From Microstegium vimineum (lineage: Eukaryota > Streptophyta > Magnoliopsida > Poales > Poaceae), in contig CM039126.1 in the NCBI GenBank assembly GCA_022036555.1, positions 36,101,090-36,165,089 of the forward strand: DNA of 64,000 nucleotides. Reading direction: 5' to 3'. The notes beneath the pieces are model-generated. The model made no database searches. It saw only the letters and a list, made by a program, of their open reading frames with translations, and had not been told where the DNA came from. Both the position numbers and the translations under genes were made by a program. Positions 47,293-58,648 of the stretch are shown in pieces. Numbering within the stretch: position 1 is the first letter of the stretch; every line of letters starts with the position of its first letter.

Positions 47293-47301
47293 GAGGTAAG
47301 T
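47293..47301 (+). other. Putative 5' splice site in the LTR leader
   Basis: GAG|GTAAGT, intron starting at 47296, 182 bases after the TATA box. The same arrangement (GTAAGT 138 bases after the TATA-like box) exists in the old element at 5231. Candidate acceptors sit directly before the ORF0 and gag start codons. Confidence 0.5.
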
Positions 47302-49444
47302 GCCGCCTCGGAGCCCCGCTTTTCCTCCCCGGCCACTCTGTCGCATCGCACCGCGTTTCCCGTCGGCACAGAGCCGCCGCGCCGCGTGGGCACCCCATCT
47401 CCGAGTGTAATCGATTCAACCGACTCCACCGTCGGATTCGCCGTCTTTCCCTCGTTCTGTTCGACCCAGTTGCGTCGAGTTTCGTGCACTGAATCGCCAG
47501 ATCAGCGTGCGCCGCCACCGTCCGGCCATGGCGCCACCGTGCCTTCGACTCCGGCCGCCGAGCGCCGCCATCCATCCTCTCTGATCTAATCCTGGTCATC
47601 CATCGTGGATCGGACGGCCTACAACACCTGATACCGGTTCAGCGGGCAATTTTGCAAAAGAGCCCCCGATCTTTTAAAGTCCGAACCCGCGGTCCAGCTG
47701 GCGCATTCCATAGATACGCTTACGGTTTTGAAAAGCGTATTTCCTTTTCTGTTTATTTTATTTTCTAAATTAAAAAGAAAACCTTATTTACAGTTTTGCC
47801 ACTCTTTTTGAATAGCTTATAATTTGTTCATTTTAAATCCAAATCGCTCCGTTCAAGTTGCGTTAGATCCGTATTTTCTTGCTCTATCCAGTAGTATAGT
47901 TTTTAACTATGTTAATAACTTTTAAAAATCAAAGAAAATTATTTCCGTAATGTTTAATCTTGCTCTATTCAAAATCCCGTTTAAATCATATCTTCTCCAT
48001 TATAGCTCCGTTTTTCGTGATTCAAGCGTCTTTGTGATCGTAGTGATACGTAGATTTGTTTTCTAAGCTTTTACTTTTGTTTTATTATGTTTGGTGTACT
48101 GTTCTAATCTATAGCTTTGTTTGTTTGCATGTTATGTCTCCGCGTGATTGCATGTGATGTGACGGTCGAGTACAGACGGTGAGCAGTACGTGGGAGATCA
48201 AGGGTTTTGCTTTGAGCAGGAGCAGCAGCAGGATCTCTTTGAGCAAGGCAAGTATATATATGGGATCTTCCTTGATGTCCTATTAATGAAGCTTTTCCAA
48301 TAAAATCATATGCATGTGTCCAATATTGTCACCATAGGGTTTACCTAGACTTGTTTACCTTATCCTTGAATTCCTATGGGTTATTGTTGCATCTGGATAG
48401 TTAATGCTAGTGCTTCACTTTTATAAGCATGATCTTTTAATCTTGATTAATGATTATATGAACTGTTGAAGTAAAACTTGACTTTTTAGCAACATGGACT
48501 TAGGATCCCTTTCTGTCAGCAAAAGCTGGGACATACAGTACAACCATGAGGGCTATATGGCTCTGGCTTTAGTTCAGTATTAGGGTCACTCTCTCGCATG
48601 CAACAGTTCACGAAAGTTGCCATTGACGAGCGGTTGCGGAGCGGCTGGTGTGGGGACCGCTGCGGGTGCGTACCACCGACGGGCTCCTATATACCCCTTG
48701 CCCGTGGATCCGTACTGTCTGGGGTATGTCAGCGAACCCCTTTGAAAGACTTCATCGTGTCCCCTGCCTGCTCACCTCGGTAGTGCTAAGGGAGTCATGA
48801 TCCCGGGGCATTTGGGCAAACACGTCTCATGGGTAAAGTGTACACCTCTGCGCAGAGTTAAAAACTATCATGATAGCCGTGCTCACGGTCACGAGCGGCC
48901 TGGAAAACTCACAGAACTCTTTGGTTACTTGTAGTTACCTTTATGAATTATTTTACTTGTTCAATTGTTTACTTGATCATGCAATTTAACTTGGGGAATT
49001 AAGCATAACTTTGATCTTTCACTTATAAAGCTTTGTTACAAATTAAAAAAAATGCTTACCGCAGTAAACTAGTGTCATACTATTTGAGCCTCATGAACCC
49101 CATATATGCTTGTTGAGTACGAAAGTGCTTACGCTTGTTTCTTTCTTTTTAATTCTTGTATAAAAATCCCGGATGGGTACCAGATTATCAGAGTTATGAG
49201 GAGTATCCAGAGGACTACTAGGTTTGGGGTCAACCAGTTGACGTCCCTGTGCTATGGAGCTTCGCGAGAGTTATCTTATTTCCGCTGTTTTGTAATAGAT
49301 ATTATTTAAATACTCATTCGCTATGTATTAAACACTTGTGATGATACAATTTTGATAATTTGTCGGCTTATGTGTGTGACTGATCTCTGGGCACACATAA
49401 GATTATTGCATCCTGTTTTGTCTTTAAAACTGGGTGTGACAGAT

Positions 49445-49457
49445 TGGTATCAAAGCC
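49445..49457 (+). promoter_or_regulatory. Primer binding site, initiator tRNA-Met type
   Basis: tggtatcaaagcc, 3 bases after the LTR. It differs by one base from the complement of the initiator tRNA-Met 3' end (tggtatcagagc). Confidence 0.85.
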
Positions 49458-49611
49458 GTGTTGACTGTAGGACGCAAACCTAGATAGAATTGGTTCTTAG
49501 GAATGCTCTTTTCATGCTTTTATACCTTGCTATTATTTGTAAAACTATTACTCATCTCAAAATTATATTATCTTGAAATCTAACTTAGTTCTCAACTTTG
49601 CTTTTCTATAG

Positions 49612-50385
49612 ATGGCTCGTAACAAGAAGACTGCTCGCAAGTCCACTCGTCCCCCGCCGAAGGTCGTGCCAGTGGAACCCCGCGAGGATGAAGAAGAAGA
49701 ACCCCAAGAAGAGAGCCCTGAGAACAGCCGTTCCAGGACTCCCTCTGACAAGAACAGCCGCTCCAAGACTCCGCCTGGTGGTTCCAAAGCTGGTGAAGAA
49801 CGCTTGGGATGGACCAAGCACTTCCACTTCAAGGAGGGAGATGATGAGGACTTCTACCATGGCTTGCTGAAGGAGACCTTGGAGAACCACTACTCCGACT
49901 GGAAGACCAAAGTGAAGTACATGTGCTACGAGAATAGGCACTTCCAGGACCCTTCCTTCTGGAAGTGTACCCTCTACGTCTGCATCTGGAAGGATGCCAC
50001 ACAGTCGTGGCAAGTGGAGGCCGTCTATGAGCCTAAGGTCAGCCGTGCCAACATGATGGAGTGTATGGAGGATGCAGCTCGCATGGCCCTCTTCGATCTT
50101 CGTGCTCATCGTCGTAACCGCATGATGGAGGACAAGTATCGGCACCTTCCCTTCGAGACCCGTGAGGGATGGTCCATGTTCGAGGCAAAGGATGGTTATG
50201 ACGACACCACCAAGGTGATGATCGACTTTTCCCATGAGCTGGTACAGCAGGTCGAGGTGCTGACTGATGAGCTTGGTGTTCAGCGCAAGCTACTCAAGAG
50301 AGCCCGTGCAGAGAATGATGAGCTCAGAGGACGCCTGAAGATGCCCAAGTTCCATCAAAAGCTTCCCCCAGTTTTCCTTCCATAG
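49612..50385 (+). CDS. Accessory ORF0 of the Tekay-type element (257 aa)
   Basis: Intact frame between primer site and gag, function unknown. Residues 1-16 are basic (MARNKKTARKSTRPPP), 25-35 acidic, then a Ser/Pro repeat (SRSRTPSDKNSRSKTP). A Trp/Tyr-rich core follows (FWKCTLYVCIWKD, FETREGWSMF). Residues ~205-245 are a heptad coiled coil (LVQQVEVLTDELGVQRKLL...). It has no knuckle, protease or polymerase motif. The ATG follows ttttctatag, a good 3' splice site with a pyrimidine tract. The broken copy at 6489-7287 has the same domain order, so the ORF is conserved between diverged elements. Extra ORFs before gag have been described for some rice gypsy elements (the RIRE3/RIRE8 group, from memory). 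Confidence 0.85.
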   Translation: MARNKKTARKSTRPPPKVVPVEPREDEEEEPQEESPENSRSRTPSDKNSRSKTPPGGSKAGEERLGWTKHFHFKEGDDEDFYHGLLKETLENHYSDWKTKVKYMCYENRHFQDPSFWKCTLYVCIWKDATQSWQVEAVYEPKVSRANMMECMEDAARMALFDLRAHRRNRMMEDKYRHLPFETREGWSMFEAKDGYDDTTKVMIDFSHELVQQVEVLTDELGVQRKLLKRARAENDELRGRLKMPKFHQKLPPVFLP

Positions 50386-51062
50386 GATGAGTACCACCAT
50401 GATGTAATAAAACGCTAGCAGCGAGTTGAGTCGAGTCTTGTCGTGTCTTGTGAACTTGGTTTTATTATATGGTTGTCATTATGATTATGAGTGATTTGGA
50501 GTTTTGTAATGAGTGCTGGAACATTGTGGGCATGTCCACAAGTTCCTTAGTTATAGACATATAAGTTTGATATAGATAAAAATGCTAGCGAGTGGGTTAT
50601 CCTGTTTTCTATCTTGCTGTTTTTCTGGAGCAGTCAGTAATCTTTAGGTTGTATCTCAAAGATGGTTTATCCGATGATCATGAAATTTTTATGGCAACAA
50701 CTAGACTTCCGTACCATTCCTATACATCTTGAATTACGTCCATATCTGTTCTGGTTTGGGAGTTATGACAGTTACAAGTTGAGGTTTCTGCGCAGTCTGG
50801 AACTCAGAAACAGTTTTGATAACTTGCTGTTTTCACCTAATTTCGAATCAGAATCTGAAAAAGTAAGAATTATGAAAGTTGTAGGAAATTTCATAAGCTT
50901 TCCAGCCATATGAGTTTCACATTTGTTTGAATTTTGGAACGTGAGACATGTCTGTTTTACAGCGCCACTTGTAAGGTTCAAATTTCAGAAAAGTTATGCT
51001 CTTTCGTGCGTTCCAATGGACAATTAATCTAAAAGGATTATACTATATGTTTTGGATGACAG
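50386..51062 (+). other. Spacer between ORF0 and gag, ending in a splice-acceptor-like AG
   Basis: AT-rich and non-coding. It ends tatgttttggatgacag directly before the gag ATG. It contains the phrase atgaaagttgtaggaaatttc, similar in flavour to the repeats of the solo LTR. Confidence 0.6.
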
Positions 51063-54000
51063 ATGGCCGCACGAGGTGGTAGAGGAAGAGGCCGTGGTAG
51101 GGGTGCACCATCAGCACCACCAGTACCACCACCGCCACCACCACCGGTACCACCGACCATGGAGCAGTTCATGCTAGTGCAGACACAGCTGATGCAGACC
51201 ATGATGCAACACCTTCAGAACCAACCTGTACCACCACCACCTCCACCACCACCTGTTCAGCCGCAGGACAAGCGTGGAGAATTTATGAAGGGCCGTCCTC
51301 CAGTGTTCACTCATGCTTCAGAACCGCTGGAGGCGGACGACTGGCTAAGGGCTGTAGAGAAGCAGCTCAACATCGCCCAATGCAATGAGCGTGAGAAGGT
51401 GCTCTACGCATCTGGCCAACTGCAGGGTGCCGCTCAGGATTGGTGGGACTCATACATGTATGGACGTCCCAACAACGCACCAGAGGTGTCATGGCAGGAG
51501 TTCACCGACAGCTTCAGGTCTTATCATATTCCTGAAGGCATTGTGGAGCTCAAGCAGGAGGAATTTCGAGCTCTGAGGCAAGGATCCATGACAGTGGCGG
51601 AATACCGAGACAAGTTTGCTCAGTTGTCTCGATATGCTCCGCATGAGGTTGCCAACGACGCTGACAAGCAGCGCCGCTTTCTGAAGGGTCTCTATGACGG
51701 TTTGCAGTTGCAACTCATGTCCAATCTCTACTCCAATTTTCAGGCACTCGTGAATCGCGTTATTGTTATTGATAACAAGCGCAAAGAGATGGAAGCCAAG
51801 AAGAGAAGGCTTCAGGGACCAGCTTCAGGAAGCAATACCCGTCAGCGTACCAACCCCTCGCAGAACTTCCCACAAAGGTACCATGGTCCGAGCAATCAGT
51901 GGAACCGTGGTCAGAACCAGCAGCACGGTCAGTTTCCGCAACGTAATCAGTTCCCTCAGCATGCTCAGAACCAGCAACAGATTGTGCCACAGGCGCCACG
52001 ACAGGGGAACACCAGTGCCACCCCAATGAAGAACAGTGCTCCCAACACTCCCAACAGGTGTTTCCGTTGCAACAAGGAGGGACACCTGTCTTACAACTGT
52101 CCCGACAAGCAGAACCAGCAGACGCCTCAGAACCAGAGCAACCAGCAGAGGCCAAGGCACCAGCCACCACCCAACACTGGAAGGGTGAACCACGTGTCGG
52201 CAGATACGGCACAGGAGACTCCTGAGGTCATGATGGGTACGTTCAGCATCAACTCTATCCCCGCTACTGTACTTTTTGATTCTGGAGCTTCGCATTCTTT
52301 CATTTCTGCTGCTTTTGTTAGAATGCATGATCTTGTGTTGCGCTTCATGAAAACCCCCATAACCGTAAGTTCACCGGGAGGGTTTTTGTCTGCGAATCAG
52401 TATAGTCCTTCGCTTAGCGTGCTTCTAAGGGGGGTAGCCTTTGAGGTTGAACCTATCCTGCTAAAGACAGCTGGTATTGATCTCATTTTGGGAATGGACT
52501 GGATGATGAAGTACAAGGCAGATATTAAGTGCCACCAGAAGGTAGTTGAGTTGACTTCACCAAAAGGGGATCAGATCAGTGTGGAAGTTGTTTTGAAAGC
52601 TCCGCCAACAGCTACTGTGAATCAGCTGAATGATGATGGTCGTGAATATGAATCAGTTGTTGATGAGTTCCCAGATGTTTTCCCCGATGACTTGCCAGGT
52701 ATGCCACCCGACCGTGACATTGAATTTCTTATTGAGCTTTTGCCTGGTACTGCACCTATTGCTAAGCGTCCATATAGGATGGGGGTTAATGAGTTAGAAG
52801 AACTTAAGAAACAGTTGCAGGAGTTACAAGAAAAGGGTTTCATACGTCCTAGCTCTTCACCTTGGGGAGCTCCGGTGATCTTTGTTGACAAGAAAGATGG
52901 TACACAGCGGATGTGTGTGGATTACCGCTCGCTTAATGAGGTGACTATCAAGAATAAGTACCCTCTACCAAGGATTGATGACTTGTTTGATCAGTTAAAA
53001 GGAGCTTGTGTGTTCACTAAGATCGATCTTCGATCGGGCTATCATCAGTTGAAGATCCGTGCCTCTGACATCCCAAAGACTGCATTTACTACCAGATACG
53101 GTTTATATGAGTACACTGTGATGTCGTTTGGATTAACCAATGCACCTGCTTACTTTATGTACTTAATGAATAAGGTGTTCATGGAGTTTCTGGACAAGTT
53201 TGTGGTAGTGTTCATCGATGATATTTTGGTCTACTCCAAGAATGAGGAAGAACATGCAGAACATCTCAGGTTGGTCTTGCAGAAGCTCAGAGAACATCAG
53301 TTATATGCTAAAAGGAGCAAGTGTGAGTTTTGGTTGAAGGAAGTGTCTTTCCTAGGACATGTGATATCCAATGGTGGAATAGCAGTGGATCCGAGTAAGG
53401 TGGCAGACGTGTTGAATTGGAATCCACCTACCAGTGTGACTGAGATCCGTAGTTTCCTTGGATTGGCAGGTTACTACAGGAGGTTCATTGAAGGTTTCTC
53501 CAAGCTGGCTAAACCAATGACGGCTTTGTTAGAAAAGAATGCTAAGTTTGTATGGTCTGAGAAGTGTCAAGCTAACTTTGAAGAGTTGAAGAAGCGGTTA
53601 ACCACAGCGCCAGTGTTGATTCTGCCAGACCTGAACAAGAGCTTCTCCATATATTGTGATGCATCTCGCTTGGGTCTTGGTTGTGTGTTGATGCAAGAAG
53701 GCAGAGTTGTTGCTTATGCATCGAGGCAGTTAAGGAAACACGAGTTGAATTATCCTACACATGACTTGGAGTTAGCAGCTGTGGTACATGCACTGAAGAT
53801 CTGGAGACACTACTTGATTGGTCACAAGAGTGATATTTACACGGATCACAAAAGTTTGAAGTACATTTTCACCCAGTCAGACCTGAACTTGAGACAACGC
53901 CGTTGGTTGGAGTTGATCAAGGACTATGACTTGGAGGTCCATTATCACCCTGGAAAGGCGAATGTTGTGGCAGATGCTCTCAGCAGGAAAAGTTATGCCA

Positions 54001-55532
54001 ATGAAGTACACCCGGATATACAGTCTAAAGAGTTGTGGGCTCAGTTAGCGCATCTCAACTTGGGTTTTGTTGTTAATGCTGTGGAGTTAATTTTGGAACC
54101 TACCCTGGAACAGGAGATACGCAAGGGTCAGTTGGAAGATGAGAAACTGAAAGAGATTGCTGAGAATATCGTGATTGGTAAGGCACCAGGTTTCAGTCTG
54201 GATGACAATGGGACTCTTTGGTTCGGAAAAAGGTTATGTGTACCTACAGTAAAGGAGATCCGTGAGACAATCCTGCGAGAGGCTCATGACTCAGCTTACT
54301 CTATACACCCTGGAAGTACCAAGATGTACCTAGATTTGAAGGAGAAATATTGGTGGTATGGTCTAAAACGAGATGTTGCCGAGTATGTGGCAGTGTGTGA
54401 TACATGCCAGAGAGTGAAGGCAGAACACCAGCGACCGGCAGGATTGTTACAACCGATGAAAATTCCAGAGTGGAAATGGGAAGAAGTTGGTATGGACTTT
54501 ATAGTGGGTTTACCTCGCACCCAAAGTGGTTATGACTCGATATGGGTAATTGTGGATCGGTTGACAAAAGTTGCTCACTTCTTGCCAGTCAGGACCACCT
54601 ATACCGGAGCCAAGTTGGCAGAGTTGTACATGGAAAAGATAGTGTGTATGCATGGCGTTCCTAAAAAGATTGTGTCAGATAGAGGTACTCAGTTCACGTC
54701 ACACTTCTGGCAGATGATTCATAAATCCCTTGGCACCAAGTTGAACTTCAGTACAGCCTATCACCCGCAGACGGATGGTCAGACAGAAAGAACTAACCAG
54801 ATATTGGAAGATATGTTAAGAGCTTGTGCGCTGCAGAATGGTACTAGTTGGGATAAAAGTTTGCCGTATGCTGAGTTCTCATATAACAACAGTTACCAGA
54901 ACAGTTTACAGATGGCACCGTTTGAGGCTTTATATGGAAGAAAGTGCAGAACTCCTTTGTTCTGGAGTCAGACGGGAGAAAGTCAGGTGTTTGGACCGGA
55001 CGTGTTGAAAAGTGCAGAGGAACAGGTACGGACGATCAGAGAAAAATTGAAAGTTGCACAGTCTCGACAAAAGAGTTATGCCGACACCCGCAGAAGAGAT
55101 TTGGTTTTCAAAGTAGGTGACTATGTCTATTTAAAGGTGTCACCTATGAGAAGCGTAAAGAGGTTCAATATGAAGGGTAAGCTAGCACCCAGATATGTCG
55201 GTCCTTTCAAGATAGTGGAACGACGTGGTGAAGTGGCTTATCAGTTGGAATTGCCGGAAAGTCTAGCAGGGGTACATGATGTCTTTCATGTGTCACAGTT
55301 GAAAAAGTGTTTGCGTGTGCCAGAAGAGCAGATACCGTTGGAAGAGTTGGCAGTTAATGAGGATCTCACTTATGAGGAATACCCAATAAAGATCTTGGAA
55401 ACAGCAGAAAGAGTCACTCGGAGCCGAGTCATTCGTATGTGCAAAGTTCAGTGGAATCGGTATTCAGTGGATGAGGCAACTTGGGAAAGAGAAGAGGATC
55501 TGAAACGGTTATACCCGCAGTTGTTTGAGTGA
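51063..55532 (+). CDS. Tekay-type gag-pol polyprotein with chromodomain (1489 aa)
   Basis: Single intact frame. Gag: Gly/Arg and Pro-rich start, gag core at ~90-250 (ADDWLRAVEKQL... QGAAQDWWDSY), CCHC knuckle CFRCNKEGHLSYNC at Cys333. Protease: VLFDSGASHSF with Asp406. RT: YPLPRIDDLFDQL, then FIDD at 717-720 in the YxDD position. RNase H: YCDAS with Asp866, then DLELAAV and YTDHKSL. Integrase: HHCC finger (HxxxxxHPG...CDTCQ), catalytic Asp1145, Asp1206 and Glu1242 with the D,35,E spacing. A GPF module (PRYVGPF) follows, and residues ~1435-1489 form a chromodomain-like tail (CKVQWN...EATWEREEDL). The chromodomain can direct integration to chromatin marks in this group. No frameshift separates gag from pol. 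Confidence 0.97.
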   Translation: MAARGGRGRGRGRGAPSAPPVPPPPPPPVPPTMEQFMLVQTQLMQTMMQHLQNQPVPPPPPPPPVQPQDKRGEFMKGRPPVFTHASEPLEADDWLRAVEKQLNIAQCNEREKVLYASGQLQGAAQDWWDSYMYGRPNNAPEVSWQEFTDSFRSYHIPEGIVELKQEEFRALRQGSMTVAEYRDKFAQLSRYAPHEVANDADKQRRFLKGLYDGLQLQLMSNLYSNFQALVNRVIVIDNKRKEMEAKKRRLQGPASGSNTRQRTNPSQNFPQRYHGPSNQWNRGQNQQHGQFPQRNQFPQHAQNQQQIVPQAPRQGNTSATPMKNSAPNTPNRCFRCNKEGHLSYNCPDKQNQQTPQNQSNQQRPRHQPPPNTGRVNHVSADTAQETPEVMMGTFSINSIPATVLFDSGASHSFISAAFVRMHDLVLRFMKTPITVSSPGGFLSANQYSPSLSVLLRGVAFEVEPILLKTAGIDLILGMDWMMKYKADIKCHQKVVELTSPKGDQISVEVVLKAPPTATVNQLNDDGREYESVVDEFPDVFPDDLPGMPPDRDIEFLIELLPGTAPIAKRPYRMGVNELEELKKQLQELQEKGFIRPSSSPWGAPVIFVDKKDGTQRMCVDYRSLNEVTIKNKYPLPRIDDLFDQLKGACVFTKIDLRSGYHQLKIRASDIPKTAFTTRYGLYEYTVMSFGLTNAPAYFMYLMNKVFMEFLDKFVVVFIDDILVYSKNEEEHAEHLRLVLQKLREHQLYAKRSKCEFWLKEVSFLGHVISNGGIAVDPSKVADVLNWNPPTSVTEIRSFLGLAGYYRRFIEGFSKLAKPMTALLEKNAKFVWSEKCQANFEELKKRLTTAPVLILPDLNKSFSIYCDASRLGLGCVLMQEGRVVAYASRQLRKHELNYPTHDLELAAVVHALKIWRHYLIGHKSDIYTDHKSLKYIFTQSDLNLRQRRWLELIKDYDLEVHYHPGKANVVADALSRKSYANEVHPDIQSKELWAQLAHLNLGFVVNAVELILEPTLEQEIRKGQLEDEKLKEIAENIVIGKAPGFSLDDNGTLWFGKRLCVPTVKEIRETILREAHDSAYSIHPGSTKMYLDLKEKYWWYGLKRDVAEYVAVCDTCQRVKAEHQRPAGLLQPMKIPEWKWEEVGMDFIVGLPRTQSGYDSIWVIVDRLTKVAHFLPVRTTYTGAKLAELYMEKIVCMHGVPKKIVSDRGTQFTSHFWQMIHKSLGTKLNFSTAYHPQTDGQTERTNQILEDMLRACALQNGTSWDKSLPYAEFSYNNSYQNSLQMAPFEALYGRKCRTPLFWSQTGESQVFGPDVLKSAEEQVRTIREKLKVAQSRQKSYADTRRRDLVFKVGDYVYLKVSPMRSVKRFNMKGKLAPRYVGPFKIVERRGEVAYQLELPESLAGVHDVFHVSQLKKCLRVPEEQIPLEELAVNEDLTYEEYPIKILETAERVTRSRVIRMCKVQWNRYSVDEATWEREEDLKRLYPQLFE

Positions 55533-55560
55533 GTACCAGTTGAATCTCGGGATGAGATTC

Positions 55561-55578
55561 CCTTAAGGGGGGTAGATT
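55561..55578 (+). promoter_or_regulatory. Polypurine tract of the young Tekay-type element
   Basis: aaggggggtagatt directly before the 3' LTR TG at 55579. Confidence 0.85.
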
Positions 55579-58500
55579 TGTAACACCCTGAAAACATGCA
55601 TTTTTCGAAATAGAATAAAAATGGTTTAATTGCATTTGATGTGAGCATTACGACATAGGAAAATTAATTAAAAATTTCATAAAATAAAAATGGGCATCAT
55701 AATAGAAACAGTGTGGTTGCACTCATGCTGATGCATTCGATTTTGTATTGTTTGGAATTTGCAAAGTTCAAATTTGAATTCAAAAGCTTTATTTGGAAAT
55801 TGTGTTTGAAAATCAAAAATGGAAAAGCAATTCTCCTTTCTCTCTCTCCCTTTACTGCTTTCTGGCCCGAGGCCATTCTCTCCCCCAGCCCACTCCCTCA
55901 CCCTCCTCTCTCTGTTGGGCCGACGCGCGCAGGTCGGCCCAGTTCCACCCCCGCGCCTCAGCTCTTCTCCTCTCTCTCTCTGACAAGTCCGCCCCACTGG
56001 TCAGTTTTGTTTTCTTTCGCTGACAAATAGGTCCCACCCGTCAGCGCCATCCCTCTCCTTCCTTTCTTCTCCCTCCCGCACTTTCCTTTTCTCTCGCCGG
56101 TCGATTCTTCTCGGCCGAGTGCGAATCGGAGAAGGAGACCCCCCCCTTCCCATAACCGGCATGGATTCGTGGCGAGCAAGTCGAGCGCCACTACCGCCGC
56201 CTCCCCTTTCCTCCCTTCCCCCTCTCTTCTTTCCTTTCTTGGCCGCCGCCCTTTCCTTGCGGCCGGGATTGAATCCGCGGCGGAATCCGCTTATTACCTT
56301 CCCTGCGGCGGTCCCGAGCTATAAAAGCTCGTGCCCTGGGTCCTTCCGCCATCACCTTGCGACCGCAGAGCACCCCGAGCCTTTCCTACGCTGCAGAGTC
56401 CTCTCCGCCGCCGTGGGTTGAGCAACGCCGCCACCACCGTCGATTTTGTCTCTGCCTAGTTTCCCTGTGCCAACCAGTTGATCCCCGAGCCTCACAGTGA
56501 GGTAAGTGCCGCCTCGGAGCCCCGCTTTTCCTCCCCGGCCACTCTGTCGCATCGCACCGCGTTTCCCGTCGGCACAGAGCCGCCGCGCCGCGTGGGCACC
56601 CCATCTCCGAGTGTAATCGATTCAACCGACTCCACCGTCGGATTCGCCGTCTTTCCCTCGTTCTGTTCGACCCAGTTGCGTCGAGTTTCGTGCACTGAAT
56701 CGCCAGATCAGCGTGCGCCGCCACCGTCCGGCCATGGCGCCACCGTGCCTTCGACTCCGGCCGCCGAGCGCCGCCATCCATCCTCTCTGATCTAATCCTG
56801 GTCATCCATCGTGGATCGGACGGCCTACAACACCTGATACCGGTTCAGCGGGCAATTTTGCAAAAGAGCCCCCGATCTTTTAAAGTCCGAACCCGCGGTC
56901 CAGCTGGCGCATTCCATAGATACGCTTACGGTTTTGAAAAGCGTATTTCCTTTTCTGTTTATTTTATTTTCTAAATTAAAAGAAAACCTTATTTACAGTT
57001 TTGCCACTCTTTTTGAATAGCTTATAATTTGTTCATTTTAAATCCAAATCGCTCCGTTCAAGTTGCGTTAGATCCGTATTTTCTTGCTCTATCCAGTAGT
57101 ATAGTTTTTAACTATGTTAATAACTTTTAAAAATCAAAGAAAATTATTTCCGTAATGTTTAATCTTGCTCTATTCAAAATCTCGTTTAAATCATATCTTC
57201 TCCATTATAGCTCCGTTTTTTCGTGATTCAAGCGTCTTTGTGATCGTAGTGATACGTAGATTTGTTTTCTAAGCTTTTACTTTTGTTTTATTATGTTTGG
57301 TGTACTGTTCTAATCTATAGCTTTGTTTGTTTGCATGTTATGTCTCCGCGTGATTGCATGTGATGTGACGGTCGAGTACAGACGGTGAGCAGTACGTGGG
57401 AGATCAAGGGTTTTGCTTTGAGCAGGAGCAGCAGCAGGATCTCTTTGAGCAAGGCAAGTATATATATGGGATCTTCCTTGATGTCCTATTAATGAAGCTT
57501 TTCCAATAAAATCATATGCATGTGTCCAATATTGTCACCATAGGGTTTACCTAGACTTGTTTACCTTTATCCTTGAATTCCTATGGGTTATTGTTGCATC
57601 TGGGTAGTTAATGCTAGTGCTTCACTTTTATAAGCATGATCTTTTAATCTTGATTAATGATTATATGAACTGTTGAAGTAAAACTTGACTTTTTAGCAAC
57701 ATGGACTTAGGATCCCTTTCTGTCAGCAAAAGCTGGGACATACAGTACAACCATGAGGGCTATATGGCTCTGGCTTTAGTTCAGTATTAGGGTCACTCTC
57801 TCGCATGCAACAGTTCACGAAAGTTGCCATTGACGAGCGGTTGCGGAGCGGCTGGTGTGGGGACCGCTGCGGGTGCGTACCACCGACGGGCTCCTATATA
57901 CCCCTTGCCCGTGGATCTGTACTGTCTGGGGTATGTCAGCGAACCCCTTTGAAAGACTTCATCGTGTCCCCTGCCTGCTCACCTCGGTAGTGCTAAGGGA
58001 GTCATGATCCCGGGGCATTTGGGCAAACATGTCTCATGGGTAAAGTGTACACCTCTGCGCAGAGTTAAAAACTATCATGATAGCCGTGCTCACGGTCACG
58101 AGCGGCCTGGAAAACTCACAGAACTCTTTGGTTACTTGTAGTTACCTTTATGAATTATTTTACTTGTTCAATTGTTTACTTGATCATGCAATTTAACTTG
58201 GGGAATTAAGCATAACTTTGATCTTTCACTTATAAAGCTTTGTTACAAATTAAAAAAAATGCTTACCGCAGTAAACTAGTGTCATACTATTTGAGCCTCA
58301 TGAACCCCATATATGCTTGTTGAGTACGAAAGTGCTTACGCTTGTTTCTTTCTTTTTAATTCTTGTATAAAAATCCCGGATGGGTACCAGATTATCAGAG
58401 TTATGAGGAGTATCCAGAGGACTACTAGGTTTGGGGTCAACCAGTTGACGTCCCTGTGCTATGGAGCTTCGCGAGAGTTATCTTATTTCCGCTGTTTTGT

Positions 58501-58648
58501 AATAGATATTATTTAAATACTCATTCGCTATGTATTAAACACTTGTGATGATACAATTTTGATAATTTGTCGGCTTATGTGTGTGACTGATCTCTGGGCA
58601 CACATAAGATTATTGCATCCTGTTTTGTCTTTAAAACTGGGTGTGACA
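55579..58648 (+). repeat. 3' LTR of the young Tekay-type element
   Basis: 3,070 bp, offset 9,206 from the 5' LTR, nearly identical to it. The net length difference of one base agrees with the three indels seen. Confidence 0.97.

Larger units (their letters stand above)
46373..49441 (+). repeat. 5' LTR of the young Tekay-type element
   Basis: 3,069 bp. Substitutions against the 3' LTR include 46681 (c/a) and later c/t or a/g changes; the 1-bp indels fall in homopolymers. A GC-rich leader at 46650-47650 gives many short open frames, repeated exactly in the other LTR, which are not genes. Confidence 0.97.
46373..58648 (+). mobile_element. Intact, young Tekay-type chromovirus LTR retrotransposon, TSD CACCA
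   Basis: 12,276 bp, TGTAACACCC...GGGTGTGACA, flanked by perfect CACCA at 46368-46372 and 58649-58653. Order: 5' LTR (3,069 bp), primer site, ORF0 (257 aa), gag-pol (1489 aa), polypurine tract, 3' LTR (3,070 bp). Reading the LTRs side by side I find about six substitutions and three 1-bp indels (~0.2%). At 1.3e-8 per site per year that is under 100,000 years. Every part needed for autonomous movement is present. Confidence 0.97.

Noticed and set aside
46471..47599. Set of 60-139-codon open frames, repeated exactly at 55677-56805
   Set aside because: They are in the GC-rich leader of both LTRs of the Tekay-type element. Their conservation is due to LTR identity, not coding.
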